DNA of 64,000 nt from Macquaria australasica (taxonomy: Eukaryota; Chordata; Actinopteri; Centrarchiformes; Percichthyidae): assembly GCA_005408345.1 (NCBI GenBank), contig SEMN01000491.1, positions 186,001 through 250,000 of the forward strand. The letters are read 5' to 3'. This document shows positions 50,959-59,160 of the stretch, one piece after another. Each line of letters begins with the position of its first letter. Within the stretch, counting starts at the first letter, position 1. The notes beneath the pieces were generated by a model, which made no database searches, was not told the DNA's origin, and worked only from the letters and a program-made list of their open reading frames with translations. Made by a program: the position numbers and the translations under genes.

Positions 50959-53900
50959 AAGAACATTTAATATATGTGAGTCAAATTCCAAAAAACAATT
51001 GTTATTTGATAACATACACTTTTTACGTACACTACTGATTTCCTGCCAGAGACCCATGGCAGTGTGTTAAGACCCTACCTGACCTGATTAGACTGAGTAT
51101 AAATTGGGTCAAGTCTGACTCTGGTCCCAGTCACGTGGACCTGAGAAGACCACTACTGTGGGGAACACTACATCAGTGAAATCGCAAGGACCCTGGACAA
51201 GAAACTGAGTGAACACCAGAAACAGACATCAGCAGTGTGCAAATCTACAAACAAGGCTTTTCCCCCAATTTCTGAGAAACAGATATTTAAGACCTACAAC
51301 TGACTGATGAAAAGCATGTAACATCCTTTTTAAAAACTTGACGTTGACCATTTGCATTATCATCATTTAAGGTAGATATGCCGAACAGATGCTGCTGCTG
51401 TCATTACAGGTAATCCCCAACAGAGGGACCCAGTGTGTAACAGATGTCAAATCATACTGTGCCACATGTGGAAGTGCTCAGTGTGTGTGAGAACCAGAAC
51501 AATGGAGGGGAGACAGGAAATGAGGCTCTGCTGTGTGAGAGTATCAGTTAGCCGTCGTTCCGTGACCACCGCCACTGGCACCACTGACAAACATATTATC
51601 ATGGTTTACTTGGAACGCTACAGCCTCAGTTGTGTTTCTGGGTGTGTGTGTGTGTGTGTATGCGTGTGTATGCGTGTGTGTTACCATGGAAACCCCACCT
51701 GAGCTAGCTGAAGGTCAAGTCTGATATGCCATGACAGTGATCTTTATTCAGACACACAGCTCACGCACATGTATGTGTGGGTGTATGTGGTAAGAAAGCA
51801 TACTGTCAAAAAATAGAGGGATCCACAACTGCTATATACACACACTGGGAACACAGTAAGATCCAGAGTAACTGGAAAACACACGAGGTCAACGCAGTGT
51901 TATCAGATGGGACAGCAGAGTGCTACTGTTAGTATGACTGCTACTACTGGGACCACTACTACTGCTGTGACTATGATTTCTGACACAACAACTACAGAGT
52001 TTCCCGTCCTTAAAGATCCCCTCCAGATATGTTTTAATTGCTCTACTTTGATTAATAATTTGTATCTGGTGTTATTTATACAAAAAAAGTTCAATTATTT
52101 TGTTAAAATCTTTGAAATGACATCTGCTCCTTCTCCTTCATTAAAAATCTATAAATCTATAAATAGAAGTTTTCCTGTTGGACAACAGGTGCTTCCTGCT
52201 TCATAGTGAAGTCCATTCTCAGTGGATGTGCACTGGAGGCTTCAGGTTTATGCATCACACTTTTGCAAGTTGAATATTGGACCAGGACTGGCTTCCAAAC
52301 TATTTGTGATGTCACAAATCATGCTTGTATGCCCGAAAATGGGATTTTCAATGAGCACGCAGAAACTTTCCACTTTCAGCAGATGAATGTGAAAACATCC
52401 TTCTAGTGTCAAACTCTACACAGACATCCTGTACAGTGAAGCTCAAACATTCAACTGTTGGAACAAGAAGACAAACATATTTTTGAGGGGGGGGGGGCTT
52501 TAAAGAACTAATTTTCAACATTCAACTACTAAAGGCTATCTCATTTATTACGTGTTAAAAATGGGACCAGTGGAAGTACTGCAGAACAAGAGTGAGAGCC
52601 AGGTTTACTGAGACAGCAGCTCATTACTGATCCTGCTACTGCCCTCCAGAACAGACACAGTGAGTGAGAGAGAGAGAGCTCAAAGGCGCAGGTCAGCAGT
52701 GGAAGGAAATGATAACGAGAACGGATCGCAATTATTAAATATTTACTGTGGTCCAACTTCACCTGAGAAAAACTAATACTATTACTCAAAATATTCCTCA
52801 TAGAATTGTGATGTTATAACATTTAGCATATATCTATGAATACAATAGGAGGCAAGAAAGTCATTCATGGGAAACAAAAAGGAAATTAAGTGCATAAACA
52901 AATCAAAGACGCACAAAAAGCCACCTCAAGTGGTGAGATAGAGAGAGAGAGATGGACAGACGGAGCAGGTGGAGGTGGTGTTGGTATGGATGTTAATGAG
53001 GTCAATGCCAAACACACTTAAATGTCTTAACAAAAAAAAGTTTAGTCGCAGTCTGTAATGATTTTACAGTTTATTGATGGTCAAGTTCAGATTCAAGCTG
53101 GCTGAACACAAAGCACAACATCTGTCCACTATACATTTGTGTTACAGTAATCAGATTGTGTTCATTAATAAAGGCCTTACTGCTTCATTTTTGTTTCTAA
53201 TAACTGGTGTTTAGTCACATATAAACCTATATTTAATGCACATTTTATTTCCCCACTACAACATTCCTTGAGGCTCTGGCAAATTGCATCTGCGCTGTGG
53301 ATTCAGCGGAATATATGATTAACCTGTTAACATGTCTCCTCCTATTATTTGCGTGAACCTCCCTTAAATGCATACAATGAGGCGCACCTTACAGACACTG
53401 GCACTTGCGCTTTGAGCTAAATGCTAACGTCAGCATGTTAGCATTGTCACTGTGGGCATGCTAGCATGCTGAAGTTTAGCTAGTATGTAGTACTTACAAT
53501 GTTCATCATTTTAATTTAGTCATGCTAACATTTTCTAATTAGCAGTTTTTGCAGAATTCTTCTTTTCAGAGAGTCAGTTGTTGATTACAGATTCAATCTG
53601 AACTGTGTTTAATTGCAGTTCAGGAAGGTGGTGCTCCCTCGTTTCATTTTGTTGTTTGTGATGCAGAAGAAAATCCAAATTGCAGACTGAAAACACAATT
53701 TGGAAAATCAAGATTTAAAGGGTCAGTATTCCTTATGTGGCGTCATGAAAGTACTGCACCTGCAGAGTACAAATCAACTCTTTGACGAGGCTGCATGCTA
53801 TAATGCCTTTGTTGTGGCTGAGAGTCACAGAAAAACTTTTTTTTTTAAACCTAAAATGCACTTTGTGAAGGGAACAGTAGTTTATTTACTGCTTCCAGTG

Positions 53901-54421
53901 CGCATCACCAATCAGATGTTAGGGCAGCTTGTATGTAGCCTGAGAGTTAAAACCACAGGGCAAAATGTCACTAAGGCGTGTACTTCATTCTGTGACAGAC
54001 GGTAAAAGTGGGTCGGGCAAAAGTGGGATTTTAAAGAAAAGAAGTGAAGGGGGCATGTCCCTTTTGTCCCCAGTGGAAATCAGAATCTTGCCAGTGGCAG
54101 TAACTCTTAAAAGCAATTATCAAAAATAAATGTGATCCCAAATGATTTGCACCTGACCAGAGGGACAGGTCCCCACCAGCTGTTCAGAGGACATTACAGG
54201 ACAAATACTAATTTGGGAGGATGGTGACCGCTATTACAGGTCATTCGACAATATGACTGCTTTTAGTTTTAGATGTGAACGCTGCTGCACATCTAAAACA
54301 ACACCTTTTTAGTCACATTTTTCATTTTCCAGGAACTCTGCTTCTGCTATTAATGACGCCCATGTGCTAAGAACTACTTCTGCAGGAAGTGTGTACAGAT
54401 GCTGTTTGCAGAAGCATGGTT

Positions 54422-54454
<33 letters not shown>

Positions 54455-57400
54455 GAGCAACACTTTCCATAATTCAGCCAGAGATCTGTCATACTGGATG
54501 TAGTCAGTCATTGGATAGACAAACTGATCATACTTTTTTTTCAGTGATACAGAGCAAAAGCAAGAAGACTTATGCAGAAATAACACCGAAGAAGAGAGAC
54601 AGCTCTCCGGGCAGCTGGTGTTGCAGTCAGAGGGTGTATCTTAAATAGCTCCAAGATCACAAACAATAAAGAGCTGCCTGCACAATTTATCGTCCATCTC
54701 TGCCTTTTATCATCAGGAGATGATAAAATGATAAATTTAAAAAAGATAAATGCATAAAATTTGATATATATATATCTATATATATATATATATATATATA
54801 TCTATATATATATATATATATATGGTGAATATTTGTGTATGTGGCTGTGTAATTTCAGTCGCTCACTTATCACTGCATTTTCTTAAGGTTACCATTTTAC
54901 TTTGTCACATTGTTTCACACAGTTAGAAACTACAGTATACATCTGATGTCAACACAGAATTATTACTCTGGATCTCCACTGCGTGTTCTCCCTGTGTTTG
55001 CGTGGGTTCCCTCCAGGAGCTCCGGTTTCCCCTGCCATCAAAACGTACATGTTAGGTTCATTCTCCCATCAGTGCCCTTGAGCAAGGCACTGGCTTAGAA
55101 CTGGAGTTGGTCCCCGGGCGCTGCACAGTAGCTACCCACTGCTCCTAACACTCTGGACCCCGGGGTGGGTTAAATGCAGAGAATGAATTTCCCTACGGGG
55201 ATCAATAAAGAATATCTTAACTTAAATTTCTGTCTCCATCACTGTTTAAATGTTTTGCCTTCAGTAATTTGAGTTCCAGAAGTTCCTGTTTCACTTCGGC
55301 TCTCTACATTTTCAGTATAAAATGCTGCTGCAGAGCATTTCAAAGTGGCTGCAGGCTGAAATATGACCCATGCAGGGTACTTAATGCTAACATCCCATAC
55401 ACGTTTGAATTCAGTATGAACGAAGCTGAGCGAAACAGCAGGTCAGGTTCAGGATGGTCTGCACAGAACAGGCTGACAGAGAAGAAGCACTGCAGCATCA
55501 CTGAGCCCTCAGGGATAAGCAAGCACGATGGGGGAGTGTGTAGTGTATGTGTGTGTACCTGGGTACCCACACTGCTAGTCTTTTAAATAGGACACCCCCC
55601 AAACACACACACACACACACCTCTGGTGAGCAACTTAACGGTGCTGGAAACACAGCAGCCAGTCTGGCCTACATTCACTGAGGCTCAGGTCACATTGTCC
55701 GTGTAGCAGCAGAGGAAATGAGCACACCGATATCAGGACACAGTCACTCCATCTGATATCTATCATCAGGCTGTCCTGAAGTTGCACCTAGCCGGAGACC
55801 AAGCAAGCTTCCTTCCATGTGCAAAGAGAAAAAAAATGCAAGTTGAATTACTAACTGGGGTGGATACAAACAGCAAGTCAGCAGCAACATACCCCATGCA
55901 AATTTGCATTAGCCTTATAGCCATAGCCATATAAACACAAAAAGGATAAAGGCAGCTGAGCCTGCTATTCCTTGGATCTAGAGCAGCAACTTTTCGATTA
56001 ATCCTTTTGTTTATAAAATGTCGGAATGCCCTTCACCTGTTCCCAGACCAAAAGATGACATTTTTTAGTTAACTGTATATCACAAAGTGCATTATTTGGG
56101 GACTCTGGTGGAAGAGCGACTGATTTAAAAGCCGTCGCTTTCACCTCCATTGAATGAAATCCCGTAGGCTATGACTTTTTTCAGAGGTGTAACTGGGAAA
56201 CTGGGCATGCTTGTCATGAGAGAAATAGATCATAAGAGAGATGTTTATTGCAACTTTGGCAATATCTGCTGCCTTCCCTTTGGAGCAGCTCCAGTCTCTT
56301 TGCCTGTCTATGGCACAGTAGCCTTCAGTGTTTATAGGCTGTTACTCATGAGGTGTAACCAATCAGATAGTGCTGTGGGCGGGGCATTAAGCGAGACTAC
56401 AGAATGGTGACTACGGACAGACGGCTGCATCAGAGCAGTAGTAATGCAAAGTAGTGCATTTTAAAATGTATTTATTTTATTGGCAATCATAAAAAAAATG
56501 GTTCAGACTTTTTCCTTTAAAATAAATCAGCACATTGTTATTTCTGTAAATTGTCTGTTTATTACCAAAGCATTATCAGTAATACAGTCAAGATGGAAAA
56601 ATATGAATGTGTTGCGTTGCACGTTGATTTAAGTGCTGCTCCTAAATTTTGTGCTGGTGCTCCTAAAATCAGTAGGGAGCACCAGTGCTGCTAGTGGAAA
56701 AAGTTAGTGACTGAGTGACTTGTTTCAGGTAGCGGTGAGACATAACATACGATCCAGTTTGATTAACAGATCCATGAGTTAGAAGGATTAACAGACAGAC
56801 GCCAAAACACTTGTAAAACTGTGAGACCAGGACCACCACAGGGCCTTGCCGGATGTCACAATGAGGTGTGCAATGCGCAATTACCATTAAGCGTTTTTTT
56901 GCTGGAGCCTTCTGCATTTAAACTAAATCTTAGTTTAGCATGTCAGGATGCTAACATTTACTTAATAGCACTAAATACATCCTGAGGGGGACATGAATGT
57001 GTGTACCAAATTTTATGGCAATAGCTGTTAAGACATTTCAGTCCAACTGAAATTAAATTGCATTTTTTTGTCAGCTACTGCATACATATCCACTCTGTCA
57101 CATGTCCTGTGTTCTCCTTCGAGAAAAATCAGAAACCATAAATTAATATTTTATATATTTTGGTTCAATAATGGCGCCCCCGAGTTTTGCATTAATTAGA
57201 TAGAATAACGTTCGGTAGGCATGTGTTTGGCAAAGGACAAAAAAGTGGCGGTTCTACAATTATCATATGGATGGTAAAGTATGACCCAAGACATTCATTT
57301 TTAGTTAGTTTTAGTTTTTATTTATTTTTTCATATTTAAACCTATTTTAACCCCCTCATCAATAGATTTAACCTGAGGGCTGTTCAGTGTTAGCCTGGCC

Positions 57401-59121
57401 ATAAATCTGTGTATGCTGAAAAAAAAAAAGAATTATCTTCAGAATGTAATAGTCTGTCAATTCCCTTCATTTGGTCTCACATAGAAAAGCAGCAAAACTA
57501 TTTATAGTGCTGTAATTACATAAAGTTATCAATATCAAAATAATGTGTATGTTTACATTCAGTCTGACGAACATTATTTGTGTGACTATCTGCTTTGTGC
57601 AAAGCAAAGACACAGCTAACATTACTGTCCTCACTGCCACCTTACAAAACAGCTAATCCAGTATCCAGTTAACAGATGTAAACCAGGGTTACTACGAACC
57701 ATGTAAACTCTTTACTCAAGCTATCATCTAAATGTGGTTATTCACAGTAATCAGAGTAATCATAAGGATTAATGTTACTTGAAAAGCAACCATTCATACA
57801 GCCAAGTGCTGCATGTGTCTAGACTAGCACCAACTTTGACAGCTGGCTAAATTAACTAGCTTATTAACTTAGCAGATAAGCAAACACTAGCTAGTAATTT
57901 TAGCTACTTAGCTTTCACTCACTCACTCACTCACTAGCTTTGCTTGAACGCCTTCTGCGCGCCAGCGCAGGGTTTTCTGTCAACACGGCGATAAGCATCG
58001 CGCACATATCGCGGACCAAACAGAGTAATTTAAGAGCCCATACTCATAGATTGGGGGTTACAGTACGTGACCAACGTACGTACGCTCGCCTGTTCATCTC
58101 TGTGCTGTCGCAGTGTTTTGGCCTGAGAATTGTTTGGGCAGCGTGAGACTGAACGTGAACGTGTCTCAGCGTGAGAGTTGGCAACGCTGATCCTGACTCA
58201 CCTGAATAATACGTTCCGAAACAGCGTCGGGGCGTCTTCTTGTCAAGACGACTCAACTCGACCTCGACCCCTCGACCCCTTTCATTTTTCCAACGGATCT
58301 GCATGATTCACGTGGGTCACATTTTCAGGTCAGAAAATCCGGAATTCCGGATTAATCCGGAAAAATCACATCCCTACGTTAGCTATCCATGTACGTAGAT
58401 GGAGACCTTATTTTGATACAGCCAATCAAATCTTGCATAAAGCAGTAATGTCAGCATTCTATCATATCATATCATTCACACTGAGCCAATCAGCAGCTAC
58501 ACAACACAAGAGCCACAGACTCTGAACAACAACCACATTAGCTCCTTCTTATCTAACTTGCAGACATGAACACGTCTTGTCCTGCAGCTTGTTGAGCGAG
58601 AACCAGGGAAAAGTGCACTGCTAACGTCAGTTTTCAGGTTAGATAGTTAATTAGCTGCTCAGCTGCAGCACATTAAACAGCATGTACACATACCTACTAA
58701 TGTCACTTCAGTCAGGTTACATGCTGTTGTGCTCCTTACTCCTCCCAACAATACCACTAACAACACACTGTCTGCCCAAGACATGTTTTGGTCTCTCGTT
58801 CCCTGCCGGATTCAGCCTGCCAGCTGCTGTCAAACAAACACTGACACTGACACGCCCCTCCCTGAGAATTTCTGATATTTCCCCAAATACCTTTTTTTCT
58901 TCCTTTTAATGATAAAAACCTATTAACATGCATTTAAAAACACGTTGACATCATTTCTGACTACAAAAAGGAATGACTATATGTGACTTTAGTTGGACTT
59001 TAGCGCCACCATGAGGTTGACATTTGTGTTTTTTCTTCTTAAAAAGAGGATTCACATTTCATGGCAATCCATCCAAAGGTTGTTAAGATATTTCAGTCTG
59101 GACCAAAGTGGAGGACTGACC

Positions 59122-59160
<39 letters not shown>

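Noticed and set aside
57940..58304. Short ORFs on both strands in the CpG-dense patch
   Set aside because: CpG-rich sequence is poor in stop codons; no recognised protein motif.
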